From contig RBKR01000001.1 in the NCBI GenBank assembly GCA_004835665.1, positions 1,240,001 to 1,304,000 on the forward strand: DNA of 64,000 bases, in the 5' to 3' direction. The DNA is from Phoma sp. XZ068. Taxonomy: Eukaryota > Ascomycota > Dothideomycetes > Pleosporales > Didymellaceae. The notes beneath the pieces are model-generated. The model ran no database searches. It saw only the letters and a program-made list of their open reading frames with translations, and was not told where the DNA came from. The position numbers and the translations under genes were made by a program. Below, in pieces: positions 10,968 through 22,839 of the stretch. How positions within the stretch are numbered: position 1 is the first letter of the stretch; the number at the start of each line of letters is the position of its first letter.

Positions 10968-13759
10968 TTAGTTTTCGAACGCACCGGCGGAGGCACTTGC
11001 GGCGAACTCTCGGATCGCCCATCTCCATCCGCCGCGCTGCTCGCCAGAGTCGCGAATACCGCCGACCCAGCCTTCAACTCTGCGTCTCCAGATAGCTTCC
11101 TCCTCGCGCTGTCTGCGAATGAAGCTGGGCCCCACGTCAAACTCTTCGCCCACAAATGTTGGGTCGTCTGCATTTGCGGCGCCACCTGCGGCGCCACCAA
11201 AGTTATTGCCACCGACAACACTCTCGTTGTCCTTCAAGTCGTCAAGGCCTGCGAAGGGATCCTCTTCTTCGTCGGGATCTCCAACCGACATTGGCGATTG
11301 AGGACCGGTTGAGTGTCGTGGAGCCTTTAGCCAGGTCATCTTGACAGGGTCAAATACCATGCGGCCTTCGTATTGTACGCCTCGAGGGGCTGATATTTGG
11401 GATATCAGTGCTGGGCGGGGTGGTGAGGGGGCTGGCGCCGGGTTAGATGGCATCCTCATCAGACGTGGCGCCGAGATGTTTTTCTGTGCGGAGTGGATTG
11501 ACGACAACAGAGTATGTGACATGGACTGCGAACGGTCGTGCGCGCGCCCGTGCGACATTCCTGGTGGCGCAAAAGTCGGTGTGCTTGCTGTGGTCAATGC
11601 AAGAGTCGTGGTGGAATTGTTGGGCTGAGAGAAGGATACGAGCACATCCTCGTTGCCTTCCCAGCGTTGCATGGAAGGATTATAGACCATTCCCTTCTCA
11701 GCTGTGTGATGGTTAGTGATAACATCGAGACATACAGCTTGGGTGTCTTACTTTGTGTGAATGGCTGCGTCATCTGCCTAATCAGTTGTGGCTTCTGGCC
11801 GGTACCCTTCTTGCGCAGAGCGGTCGGACTAGTATGGGGGCTTCGGGCAGCAACTTGTGCTTGCCAGCTCATGGGTCGAGGTGTAGGCGCGATAGGACCT
11901 TCGCCTCGCGATCTTGTACCTGCCAGACGCTGTTCACGGGCATTCCTACTAGCGGCGGTGTCTCGAGCAAATCGTGGCGTGTGGTCCGTCTTGGGTGGGC
12001 TCTTGGGTGTTTGAGGAAGTGGCGTGGTCATTCGATCTGGCATAGGCAGACGAGAAGTACTGGACTGTGATCGAAGCGTCTTGGTACTAGCAGTATTGCG
12101 GGGTGTCTTTTCGTATTGCTTCTCCTTGGTGGCCGATGTTGGCAAGTCGTCGAACAGGTCGAGCTCGTGACCATCGCCAAAGTTTCGCTTTCGTTGAGGT
12201 TTCGTCAATTTCTTTGGTGGCGGTGGGTGACGACCAAGGGCAGATGGAGCCAGATCTCTTCGTACTCCAGCACGACTGGGGGTTTCCATCTGGCCGGAGA
12301 TCGACATGCGTGAGTGAGATCGCATCGAGGGCGAAAGTGGGCGGCGAGGGTCAGAGTCGCGCCGAAGGTGACCCTGTGAGCTCCTGGTAGTAACATGGTG
12401 TGATTGTGCGTTTGCACCGCCAGCGGGCAAGAAGGGTACACTCGATCGCGATGTTGGCTGGAAGTTCGAGTTACGGAGCAGCGGCGCAGAGCGCTTTGCC
12501 TTTAGGTATTGCGCACTGGTAGTAGTGGGCATTGGCCGAGTGCTGCCATGCATCGGGGCGCCGGACTCGTAGACGGGAGTGAGCCTAGTACGAGCAGTGG
12601 TCGTGGTTAGTGGTCGAGGTATTCTGGAGCCGGACGGCTTGTCAGTGAAGGTGATAGAAGCTGTAGGTCGGGCAGCAGGAGGAGTTGCTGGCTTGGATGC
12701 TGATTTCTTCACTACGATGTTACGGTTTAGCGTGAGCTTCCTTGTGTCAAGGACCTCCCCTGTACCGAAGTCGAGGCCTTCCATGAAGTCTTCTTCTTGG
12801 TCTGCCGGCCTCGGCTGGGGCTGGGGCGACGATGCAGCCTCACTCTCGAGCGGCGTTGACGCGATGGGGGCGGCTGCCGGCGACTGTGGTAGGGATTGGT
12901 TTAGTGCCAGCGGAGGGAACGTGGCGGGCAAGTCGAAGTCTGCTTCAAAATCATCGTCGGCGGGTTCCTGGTGGACGGGCGTCTCGGCAGGCAGGGGCAC
13001 GTCCTCAGCAGGGACCACAGCGGGTACTGATGTGGGGGGCAGCTCACGTTGCTGCTGGTTAGGAAACGGCGAGGGGGCGAGGGTTGGCTGCTCGGCTATC
13101 TTCAGTTTGTTAAGGCGGGCATTGAAGTCCATGGGCTCGGTGGGCAACACGAGCCCGGTCAGGTCATCATCTTCACTCTCCAGGGTCATGCAGCTTCCCA
13201 GACTGGGGCTCATGGCAGAGGCCGACGAGCTGCGACCGCCGCGGGGGTCTCTCCTGGTGCCAGCAAAACGGATGCCCAGGCTGCCCTCGCCCCAGTCGTC
13301 GAAGTCGTCCTGGTCGTCGGCGGGAGTGCGTGGGACGGGCGTCTTCAGCTTCAGGGCTCCACCGGCAGCCGCGTCCGGAAGCTCGAGGTCGTTGCCCCAG
13401 TCGTCGTCGAGCTCGATCTTCTTGTTGTTCTTGGGCTTCCCCAGGCGCTTGATGCTTCCGCCCAGCAGCGCCGACGCGGGCACGCTCGTGGGGATGGGGA
13501 TGCCGGCCTGCTTCGCGGAGAAGATGGCCTTGTTGGTGGACAGGTCGTCGTCGGGGGTCAGCAGCACCTGCCAGTCGTCGTCGCCCGTGTTGGACTCGGA
13601 GCGCACGCTGAGACGCGACGACAGCGAGTGGACGGTCGAGTTCTTGAACAGCAGGCCGTCGCCATCCTCAAAGTCGGCGTCGTCCCAGTTCTCGATGCCC
13701 GAGACCATCGAGTTCATGGAGGCTATCCGCCCCGCAAAGCTGCGGTTCGGAGCAGCCAT
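10968..13759 (-). CDS. byr4: Byr4/Bfa1-like mitotic exit and septation regulator, 913 aa
   Basis: Two exons, 11752-13759 and 10968-11701, with a 50-nt intron whose splice restores the motif TEKGMVYNPSMQRWEGNE. The N-terminus has the acidic tryptophan motifs of the family (ENWDDADFE, DDDWGNDLELP, DDFDDWGEGSLGI) and the GLVLP...DFNARLNKL segment. The middle (about 300-640) is long, Ser/Pro/Arg-rich and probably disordered and phosphorylated. The C-terminal part has FDPVKMTWLKAP and DPFAGLDDLKD. Byr4 of fission yeast, with Cdc16, forms the two-component GAP for the GTPase Spg1 at the spindle pole and restrains septation; Bfa1 is the budding-yeast counterpart. I assign the family from the motif order and the conserved W/D-rich blocks. 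A start further upstream, in frame at 14101, is open but lacks family character. Confidence 0.8.
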
Positions 13760-14605
13760 TGCAGAGTGGGTCGGCAGATCGCGACGAGGTCGATTGTGGT
13801 GTAGTGAGACAGGTTTGGATAGAGTGGAGGAGGTTGGTGTGCTGGTCGGTCGTTCTTGCTGCAGGGTGCGTAAGCGAGGCGCTCTTTCCCGCCTGGAGGC
13901 CCACGCTGCGGCCAGGACGGTGCAAGCTTGACGCGTGAACCCTGTCGTGGTCACACCGAGTGCCCAAATAAACACACACAACGCAGAACGCACAGCGAAC
14001 TCTTTGATGCACCTCTCCCCGCACACAGCGTGGGCGTGCGGGTGGATATATGCGTCAGCGCGGCAGTGTTTGGCCCGGTGCGAGGGGCCACGCGCAGCCA
14101 AACAACACGACGTCAGGATCTATATTCAGACGGTGCTGGTGCAAAACACGGCCCCGACTCGTGCGTGCTAAACTCTGCCTGCGTCGTGTGCCTGGCATGC
14201 CGCAGCCTCAAGGCAGCACCCGCCCTCACACGGGGGATTTTTCTCGTGCACATGCCTATTTAACTTCGGATGGCTCCTCTTTCCAGACGTCAACTGCGGT
14301 TTCGCCATCACCTACGACCAGGTGAAACGTCCGCCTCGTGTTCCTGCGCTTGTCTGTCGCGGCCGTCAACGACTTCAGGGTCGGCTAGCCCTCATTGACA
14401 GGGACCATCCCAAGCTTGGGCGTTACACGCTCTTAGGGCTGTCCCAAGAACCACGCACCCTCGCCACCACATCATCATCTGCGCTTCACTTTCTGGGTCT
14501 GAAGTTCTGCAAGTCTGCGCAGCGTGTGTCGCGGCAAGCAAACAATAACAGTCTTAGCCCGCCCGCCTTGCCGCTTGAAGCCTTGGGAGCTAGTGACACC
14601 TCGGC
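13760..14605. other. Divergent promoter region, Byr4-like gene and XRCC4
   Basis: The 846 bases lie between two genes transcribed away from each other and must hold both promoters. The minus-strand reading frame stays open to 14101, but I regard that as leader. No other gene is apparent. Confidence 0.5.
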
Positions 14606-15854
14606 ATGAGTCGCCGCATTGTGCCTGTCGAACCGGCTAGTGGCCGCGGCGATATCGTAGTCATCGAGGTGCAGCAGGAAGGCACTCATGAACTTGATGT
14701 TCGGCTTGTTGGATGTGAAGGCGAGAATCCGTATGTGGTGAATAGTAAGGGTGGCCCTGACATCCATGGTGGTTGCTATGCTGACATGGCTGCAGTCAAA
14801 CGAAGCCAGCTCCCAAAGTTGAAACACAAGTTCAAGGGCACCAATGCAGAGTGGGAAGCCGTCCTGGCTTACTTTCTACTGCAGAAACAACCGGAGCCAG
14901 ACCACGCCAATCTATTGGACGGTGTTCGTATCGTCTACACCTTGAAGAAGGGTAACCTCGAAGTCTCTATCCGGCAAGACATCCAGGGAATCAAGGCAAG
15001 ACTGCACCCACCTGGCCGAGCCTAAGCTAATATGATACAGGTGACTTGGGGCGAAATCGTATTGCCCGAAGATGATGAGTTTGAGTTTAACCCATTCGAG
15101 TGGGCGCAAGTATCAGCCCAGGCTCATTCACAGACACTGCAAGAACTGGCCGAAGTAAAGACACGGATCGATAGTGAAAAAGACACCATTGCGAAGCTCA
15201 GCGCTCAGCTAGATGACTTCATCAAAACGAAAAGCGAAGCTGAAACAGCCATGTTGCAGCAGTTTATGGAGCTGCTCAACGAGAAGAAGAGGAAGATCAG
15301 AGATCAAAGCCGTCTGCTTGCTGGAGCCAAAGTCGATAAATCTACAGGTATGTACACCTAACCTCCTGTGTGCTGAACTGACGTTCTGGTCTATAGCACT
15401 CGCCATACAATCGGCTAGGACAGAGACTCCTCGCAAAGCAGGCCCATCACGAACTTCCAAGCGGAAAGCGCCCGCGAGAGCTGCAAAAGCTGCTCAAGAG
15501 CAAGAGCCCGACAGCGACCAGATGGAAATCGAGGAAGCTAAAGTCGAGGAACAAAATGATGACGAAGACGTTCCTGGTGCTGCCACGCCAGATCGTGGGT
15601 CTGATGCGGAAACAGAGTCCGAGGACGAGGCTTCTGACAGCGGCCTAAGAGGCGGGTCATCAGAAACACTCAAGTCGACTTCAACAGCCGCACAATCCAC
15701 GAAAGAAGCTGCGCCGTCAAGTGATGGGCCACCACCTCCGCGTTCTCTACCATTCGGCCGAGCAGGCACGCGAAGCAAAGGCCCCGTCAAAGACCCTTCA
15801 CCAGCGCCGCCTGCGGACGATGACGATGACGAGACGGACGACGAAGAACTATAA
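14606..15854 (+). CDS. XRCC4: DNA double-strand break repair protein XRCC4, 384 aa
   Basis: Three exons: 14606-14995, 15041-15347 and 15397-15854. The first intron is a GC-AG intron (AAG then GCAAGA) of 45 nt; the second is a 49-nt GT-AG intron. The protein has an N-terminal beta-rich head domain ending at VTWGEIVLPEDDEFEFNPFEW. A long coiled coil follows (about 150-235), including FMELLNEKKRKIRDQSRLL, which matches the stalk of XRCC4 family members. The tail is disordered and acidic and ends in DDDDDETDDEEL. XRCC4 (Lif1 in yeast) dimerises through the stalk, binds DNA ligase IV and supports non-homologous end joining in the nucleus. Length and tail are as expected. The family assignment rests mainly on the stalk and head-stalk junction. 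Confidence 0.85.
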
Positions 15855-17074
15855 GTACCTGCTTGCATACAAGCCACTTTGTGAGCCAGCATATACACTC
15901 TACTTTTGTGTTCAGCCACAGTTTCGATTCGCGATGGTTCGAACCATGTTCGTGAAGAATACGGTTCCGTCTCGAACCTTATCGTGCGACAGAAGGAAGG
16001 TGACGCGCATTCACACGTTTATGAAACTTTGAACCAACAGGCAACAGATGCCATGGCAACGATTATGCGCACATCAAAGCCATTGGCAGCTATTGTCAGG
16101 TGCGCCAACAATGAGCCATGCGTTGTCTGGAGACGATCAAGAGATACACACATTATCAGCACTCAAAACAATGCTCTTTGGATCACGATTGCAACAACAC
16201 ATGTCGGGCAGCTTAGCAGGATATGCGGTCATAATAAGAAGTGGTGGATTCAGCCTATTGCTGATGGATACTGGAGCTTGTCAGCGGCATTGCATCACAG
16301 CCGGCGGGAAGATGTCCCTTAGCGCAGATCTCCACCCGGGACGTTCCCAAGTCGCAAGGGGACGCCCTGAGGACATAGGGGCACTGGAGTGTGGTGAGCG
16401 GTAAGGTGAATAATAGAACAACAATGCATGAATCACAGGCTGTATGGGATTGCCAAAGCGACTGTGCGCGTGTGTGATGTGTCCACGAAAACGAAGTGAG
16501 ACAACGAAGCAATTCGCTGCATTGCACCTTGTCAGCCGAACGGGCGCGCTCTAGAGGGCGCCTGTACCCACCACGCCAAGATGTGCATCATCCCAGCAAC
16601 CCCATGCACGCAGCGCAGACCACTCCGACACGGCTCTCTTTTGACATCTAGCACTCTGGAATCGCGTCGCGGACTTTTGCTGGCCGGCGTCTAGGCGATG
16701 ATTGGCTTCTGTCCCCGCGGTATCAGCTACACAGCGCATCGGAGGCTGAGGTAGCACTCACTTGGACTCTGGTACAGTATGCAGCTACCCTTCGCCCACG
16801 CGCACCGCCGGCTGCCCGTCGCTATTATACTGACACGCCTTGCAGCGCCCAGTTGCGTCCGCCACCGTGCCCCGCGCTCGCGACCGTTGCTGCGCTCCTT
16901 CACCGCGCACCCGCCCTAGTCGAACCCCCACCTTCACCGCACTCGCCCATGAGCCGCGCTGTGCGGGTACGTGACGTCGACCATATCCCCCTGCCGTACC
17001 TGCGCCGGACCCCTGCGACGACCATCCCAACCCACCCACAGCGCGCCCGGTAGCTGCAACCGCGCCCCACCGCC
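15855..17074. other. Intergenic region, no supported gene
   Basis: About 1.2 kb between two plus-strand genes. Short frames at 15906-16400 lack family features. The last 300 bases are pyrimidine/C-rich on the plus strand and probably form the promoter and leader of the gene at 17075. Confidence 0.45.
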
Positions 17075-19785
17075 ATGTCAGGCCCCGAGCCGCCGGACGT
17101 GCCCACCACGCGATCGCTGAAGCGCAAGACCTTTTCCAAGGACGACCAGGATGAGCTGGACGAGCTGGACAAGGTCTTCAAGCGCACAAAGGCCGTGGTG
17201 CCTCCCAACCCATACATCCTGTCCACCCCGTCTATGGACCCCTACCGATATCACTCACAACAAGAAGCCAATGCATGGATGCTGGGCCACCTATGGAGTC
17301 ACAATGAGGAGCACATGCAGTACAGGACCTATCTCTACCGCGAACCGTGCCAGGACTGCTTCGAACTCCAAGCTGGGGAGGACGACGAGCCCGAGCCCGA
17401 GCCCGAGCGCCCCAAATCGCAAACGTCGCAAGCGTCCAACGCCGCCAGTCAAGGCCCCAAGAAGAAGATCAGTTTGTCTGCCTATAAGAACAAGCAAGCG
17501 AACGGCGTCATCACACCTACACCCGGCTCCAAGCTAGCCTCACCAAGCGTACCACCATCGAAACCCCCAGCTGCGCACACCAATGGCGTGAAGAAGCCCG
17601 AGAAACGGCCAGCTTCCACTCAGAAGCCAGCAGACTCGAGCTCGCACAAACAGTATGCCAATGCGACTACGTGCGACGATAAAGCTGACTTGATACAGAC
17701 ACTCTACAGAAGACCGCAACGGGCGCAAGCCAGAGAACGACAGCCAAGACAGCAACCACTCTCACCTACCACCACGCCCTCCCGCTGCAGGGACAAAGCG
17801 TATCGAAGAGGAAGATTCGAGAATCGTCGACAAATCGAGTCCTTCCAACTCGACACCTCACGGTCTGCCCCCAATGTTATCACCTGTGCACGAACCCTTG
17901 AGCAATCCATATGGACTACCGAGCATCCTATCGCCTACTCTTCCCTCGAGTATACAAGCAGAGCTAGACAAACTAGAACAGCAGAGGTCACGATCAGTTT
18001 CAGGCGCATCAGCATCGTCCATAGAAGTAAAGAGCCAAGCACTTCCAGAGAAAGAGAAAGAGAAAGAGAAAGAGCGAGAAAAGCCGAGGGAGAAGGAGAG
18101 GGAAAAGGAGAGGGAAAAGGAGAGGGAAAAGGAGAGGGAAAAGGAGAAGGACAAGGAGAAAGAGAAAGAGAAAGAGAAAGAGAAAGAGAAAGAGAAAGAG
18201 AAAGAGAAAGAGAAGGAAAAGGGAAAAGAGCGGGAAAAGGAGAAGGAGAAGGAGAAGGAGAAGGAGAAGAAAAAAGAACGACCCCAACTTGCGGAGAAGA
18301 CGGCCAAGCCAGATCAACGCATTCGAACAGTCTCTGTGAGTGGCAAGTCGCCTTACATTGCGCCACCAGCTACTACGGATGACAAGAATTCGTCGTTGAT
18401 AGTGAAGCTGAAGTTTTCAAAGGCAAAAGCAGGAACCGTCAAGCAAGTACTCCGCTTACCACCCAAGCGAGCGCTACCCGAGAAGAAAGAACGGCCGGAC
18501 CCGCCAAAGGAGTCTCCGATCAAGATTCGCACGAAAGTTGTGGAGGAACCTGTGCAGAAGAAATCACAGCCAGTACCGAAGGCTGCTGTCCATCGACCAG
18601 ACACATCCACAACATCGACACCTGCACCTAGTACGAAAGCTACAGTACCAGCCACGAAGACTGCAGAGAAGCGCCCGAGGACCGACGATGATGCATCACT
18701 CGCAGTAATGCCGAAGCGGCAGAGAGCGCTGTCCTCGCAGGACCGACCCAACACTCCCACACCGCAGGCCACCTCGTCCCCTGCTTTGTCCAACAAATCT
18801 AGCGCGCAAAAGAGCCAGCCGCAATATGCAACGCCCAAGAAGGATCACAAGGCTATCAACATGCTACGTACCGCATCTGCTGAAGGTCAAGATGCAACGC
18901 CCGGCCGATCAGGGGGTACTCCAGCAAATGCCCGACCTGATGCAAGGCCTGCACCCACATCTGCGCCGCTGAACGGGAAAAAGCAAGCCGAAATTGCTCT
19001 GATGGCGCAGACATCGATGAAGCTCAACCAGATGGGCCGCGCGCTGAAGCACGAAGCCACGAAGATACTCACGGAAAAGGGCAACAAGATAACAAAGCAG
19101 GACGAGAAGCGGGCCGCCGTGACCAACCTGGAGTGCATATTGTGCGTTGAATTCTTCCATTTGTACAACAATGCTGACAAGATACAGATCTTACATGGCT
19201 GCCTACTACGCCCAAGACCTTTCTCTCAACCTGCGCAACCGAGCAGGCGAAGTAGAACAAACTTGGAAAACGCTTCTCCCGTTGTGTCTGTCCTATGCCC
19301 GCTTCACCAAGGACTTTGCGCATCTCGACGGCCTCCGTTCGTATTTGAGCTCAGTCATTGCTTCGGCAATCTGCACATTGGTATCGCAGCGTACATCTAG
19401 CGCCAAAGCCCACGACTCGCCCCAGGACGTTGCACACGCGCAGCTTGCACGAGAACACACGTCTCTCGCGGAGAACTTTGCACTGCTAGCAGACCACACG
19501 AAGAAGATGATGGCGCATTACCAGGACGCGAGAATGGCGTTTCCCATGGAAGAACTCCAGTCGATGTACAAGAAGACGTGGGCCGGGCGAGAAACGAACA
19601 TGAAGCTGATCAAAGAGCCGGAGAAGATCAGCGGCGCGCGCATGTCCGGGCCTTACTTCCTGCCCATCTCGCACGACACGAGTCCAATCCAGGCTGTGCG
19701 ATTTGGGCTAAAGTTCCTGAGCGAGTACTGCGAGAGGGAGGGGCTGAAGTATTCGCTGCGGGTCAATCTCGACAAGCCCGAGTAA
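17075..19785 (+). CDS. Lys/Glu-rich nuclear protein with possible AFF-like C-terminal domain, 872 aa
   Basis: Exons 17075-17652, 17699-19141 and 19188-19785 join through two 46-nt introns in phase; the start CCGCCATGTC is in good context. Residues 1-110 carry RSLKRKTFSKDDQDELDELDKVFKRTK and an aromatic-rich stretch. Near residues 310-390 a run of Glu-Lys/Glu-Arg repeats forms a single charged helix-like tract. Basic Pro/Ser/Thr-rich sequence follows. The C-terminal 240 residues are folded-looking and helical (MGRALKHEATKILTEK, ECILSYMAAYYAQDLSL, LADHTKKMMAHYQDAR). This resembles the C-terminal homology domain of AF4/FMR2 proteins, scaffolds of elongation complexes with ELL. In fission yeast the Ell1/Eaf1 partner Ebp1 plays that part. 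I offer this as a hypothesis only. Confidence 0.8.
18047..18279 (+). repeat. In-frame GAGAAA/GAAGGA purine microsatellite
   Basis: A nearly pure purine tract of about 230 bases made of GAGAAA and GAGGGAAAAG/GAGAAGG-type units lies within the coding sequence of the Lys/Glu-rich protein. It encodes the alternating Glu-Lys/Arg tract. All frames stay open through it on both strands, so length changes in multiples of three would be tolerated. Replication slippage makes it a likely length polymorphism. Confidence 0.85.
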
Positions 19786-20720
19786 GGTGCTGAGATACTT
19801 GGTGAGGGGCTGGCTGCATTACACCACGGCCGACGACGATGACATTCGACACTATCTATTGCTTCTCAACATAGTTTGCTTGTGCGATGCTTATGGTGTT
19901 TTTTGTTATATAGCGAGCGAGCGCATTGGCCTCAGCATATGGGACCTGGCACTCTAATCTTGCGACGGTGATACCCTGGAGGTGGAAAAGCCTCTTCGCT
20001 TCTGTTTCTTGCTTATGGCGTTTGGGACGAGTCTGCATGTACGAATACGGGGGTATGGGGGAGTTGATAGATGGGTTTGCGTGGTGGAATGACGACAGAT
20101 CAATGCAAGTGGATAGTAAACAAATTATGATTCACTTTCCGTTATCAACGATCACTGAGGCTTGAGAACATTCTTTTCACGGCACGAAAGATGTGTTCGA
20201 AGCAATACAATTCCCATCCGTCGGAAAACAACACATCGGAATGAAGAATGACTGCGACTTACACTCCGGAGTCCCCTTCTGCTTTGAGTCGGTTTGAGGT
20301 GGCGTGTAGCGCGTATATGTGGCAGTCATTAGCGTACAATGATCACATTGCCCACGGTCATCGCCCAGATAGGCTAGGCGACCAGGGTCCCGGCGACAGC
20401 TAAGCTTTGGGGTCGCGTGGAGTAGCTCTTTTTGGGGAAAGTGGGATCCGTCATGCAACTACAACGGCTACGACTGATAGCAGTCGGAGGGCGTATAAAA
20501 CGCATTGCGCCCTGCCGAGGGGTGGCATTATCTCCGCTCGCTGCAATTCTTACTCCTGTAGTGTGTCCCGGATAGCAGCGTGCTTGAAGATCAGCATCCA
20601 CATTCCATTGCGTAACAGGCTCGAGCTGTGGTCCGCCCCCGCATTTGAGGTTCCGCTCAGCACTGGACATATCTTTGTGATAGCCCGCGCATACCCGTTT
20701 CCTCACACTCCAGCGTCGCC
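19786..20720. other. Intergenic region upstream of GABA transaminase
   Basis: It contains the 3' end of the preceding gene and the promoter of the transaminase. A TATA-like element is annotated at 20494-20500. No protein gene is apparent. Confidence 0.5.
20494..20500 (+). promoter_or_regulatory. TATA-like element
   Basis: TATAAAA lies 221 bases upstream of the transaminase ATG on the same strand. The position would imply a leader of roughly 190 bases, plausible for a fungus. Nothing else in the sequence confirms its use. Confidence 0.35.
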
Positions 20721-22300
20721 ATGGCATACCTCCTCCGCACAGCAGGCCGCGCGCGGTCGTCGATTGCTGGCCCAACATCAAAGGCTGCGCCGGTTGCGCT
20801 GCGCAGGCAATATGCCTCCGCTGCTGCTGCTGCCGTCTCCTCGGACGCTCTCGAGCAGCCATTCTTCCCCGATGAGCCCCGCCAGCCCATTGTCAAGACG
20901 CAGATCCCCGGCCCCAAGAGCAAGGCGGCGATTGAGCGCCTGAGCAAGGTCACCGACACACGGAGCTTGAACATGATGGCCAACTACCAGCAGAGCTACG
21001 GCAACTAGTATGTGCAGCGTGGTGTTCGCAAAGACGACAACGGCTAACACGTCCAAGCATCGCCGATCTTGACGGCAACGTCCTCCTCGACGTCTACGCC
21101 CAGATTGCCTCGATCCCCGTGGGCTACAACAACGCCAGCCTGCAGCTCGCGGCCACCTCGCCCGAGATGGCCTCGGCCATTATCAACCGTCCTGCGCTCG
21201 GCAACTTTCCCCAGCACGACTGGGCCGATATCCTCGAGACTGGCATCCTCTCCGTGGCGCCCAAGGGCCTCAACCAGGTCTTCACCGCCCAGGCTGGTTC
21301 GGACGCCAACGAGCTTGCATACAAGGCCGCGTTCATGTGGAAGCGCCAGCAGGAGCGTGGAAGCCCCGATGCTGAATTCTCCGAGTTGGAAATCAGCTCC
21401 TCCATGAACAACCAGGCGCCCGGTGCCCCTGATATGTCCATCATGTCCTTCAAGAAGGGCTTCCACGGCCGCCTCTTTGGCAGCTTGTCCACCACCCGCT
21501 CCAAGCCCATCCACAAGCTCGACATCCCCGCCTTCGACTGGCCACAGGCCCCCTTCCCCGCCCTCAAGTACCCGCTCGACCAGTTTGCTGCTGAGAACGC
21601 CGCCGAGGAGAAGCGCTGCCTCGAGGAGACGGAGCGCCTGATTAAGGAATTCCCCAAGCCTGTTGCAGCCGTCGTCATTGAGCCCATCCAGTCCGAGGGC
21701 GGTGATAACCACGCCTCCCCCGCCTTCTTCCAGGACCTGCGCGACATCACAAAGCGCAACAATGTGCTCTTCATTGTTGATGAAGTCCAGACCGGTGTCG
21801 GCGCAACCGGCAAGTTCTGGGCCCACGACCACTGGAATCTGCAAACTCCTCCCGACATGGTCACCTTCTCCAAGAAGGCCCAGACGGCAGGATACTACTA
21901 TGGCAACGATGCTCTCCGCCCCAACAAGCCCTACCGTCAGTTTAACACCTGGATGGGTGACCCAGCGCGCGCCATCTTGTTCCGCGCCATCATCAAGGAA
22001 ATCGAGCGCCTAGACTTGGTCAACCACACTGCCGCCACCGGTGACTACCTGTTCAGCGGCCTGCAGCGCTTGGCTGAGAGGTATCCCAAGGATATCCAGA
22101 ACCTGCGTGGCCAGGGCCAGGGCACATTCATTGCGTGGGATACACCGCGCCGTGACGAGATCCTCAAGAATGCCAAGGCACATGGTGTCAACATTGGTGG
22201 CTCGGGCATGGAGGCCGTTCGCCTGAGGCCCATGTTGATCTTCCAGAAGCACCATGCTGACTTGCTGCTGGAGAGGCTGGAGGCTGTTCTGAAGCAGTAG
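20721..22300 (+). CDS. gatA: 4-aminobutyrate aminotransferase, mitochondrial-type, 509 aa
   Basis: Exons 20721-21007 and 21058-22300 join through a 50-nt intron that restores SYGNYIADLDGNVLLDVYAQ. The enzyme transfers the amino group of GABA to 2-oxoglutarate using PLP, feeding the GABA shunt. Family marks are: the Arg/Ala-rich, acid-poor N-terminus expected of a mitochondrial targeting peptide; the substrate-entry segment IPVGYNN (about 115-121); the PLP-contact segments QAGSDANELAYK and FHGRLFGSL; the aspartate motif IVDEVQTGVG (D337); and TFSKKAQTAGYYY with the Schiff-base lysine in the Lys pair 368-369. C-terminal RLRPMLIFQKHH also fits the family. Length is normal. The nearest homologues by motif are Aspergillus GatA and yeast Uga1. 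Confidence in the function is high; the mitochondrial location is inferred. Confidence 0.96.
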
Positions 22301-22839
22301 GTGTGGTGGCTGAGGAGTACGATTTGATGACCATTTGCATGGAGTTTGGCGTCGTTAGTGATCAGAATGGGATATGACAAAAGTCGTCTTGGCTACGTCG
22401 TTTGATAATATTGAAAGTTATCTATAATGAATGCAAGACCTTTACACCAACATGTTCGTGTCTTCAGTTTCGATCAAGTTTCTCCAAAATTTAATCCGGC
22501 CGTCGGCCACACCAGGCTGAAGGGCAATTGTTGCCCCGCTCAGCCAGCCTTTTCCAATGTCGTCGATCCATCGACCGTATCGCTCTGCCTTCGCTCGCCT
22601 TATCCACCTTCGGACGCACCCGCTGCAGCGTGCATTAAGCGAATCCTGCGGCCAGACAGCCACCACGCATGTGCCGTGATGTGGGGAATCACTGCCACGT
22701 ACACCGTCAGCGCTTGAGTATATGCGAACAGCTGCTCCATTTTGATAGTTCCCATGCACAATGCATTTCATGCATCTCGACATGAACTCCTCACTGCTGT
22801 GTGCAACAATCTCCTCGCCAGCGAATTGCGCAACCCTGC
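22301..22839. other. Intergenic spacer before the HET-domain gene
   Basis: This holds the transaminase 3' end and the promoter of the HET-domain gene. Small frames here have no supporting features. Confidence 0.45.

Noticed and set aside
12579..13931. 450-codon plus-strand frame opposite the Byr4-like gene
   Set aside because: It is the antisense of a long GC-rich, Ser/Asp-rich coding exon; its Ser/Arg/Gly-rich product has no motif, whereas the minus strand has clear family motifs.
15906..16404. Overlapping frames of 118-138 codons downstream of XRCC4
   Set aside because: No homology-like motif, two competing frames and no splice-consistent extension.
17858..18366. Minus-strand frames rich in Phe/Ser/Leu opposite the Lys/Glu tract
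   Set aside because: They result from the purine microsatellite being open in all frames and show no independent coding features.
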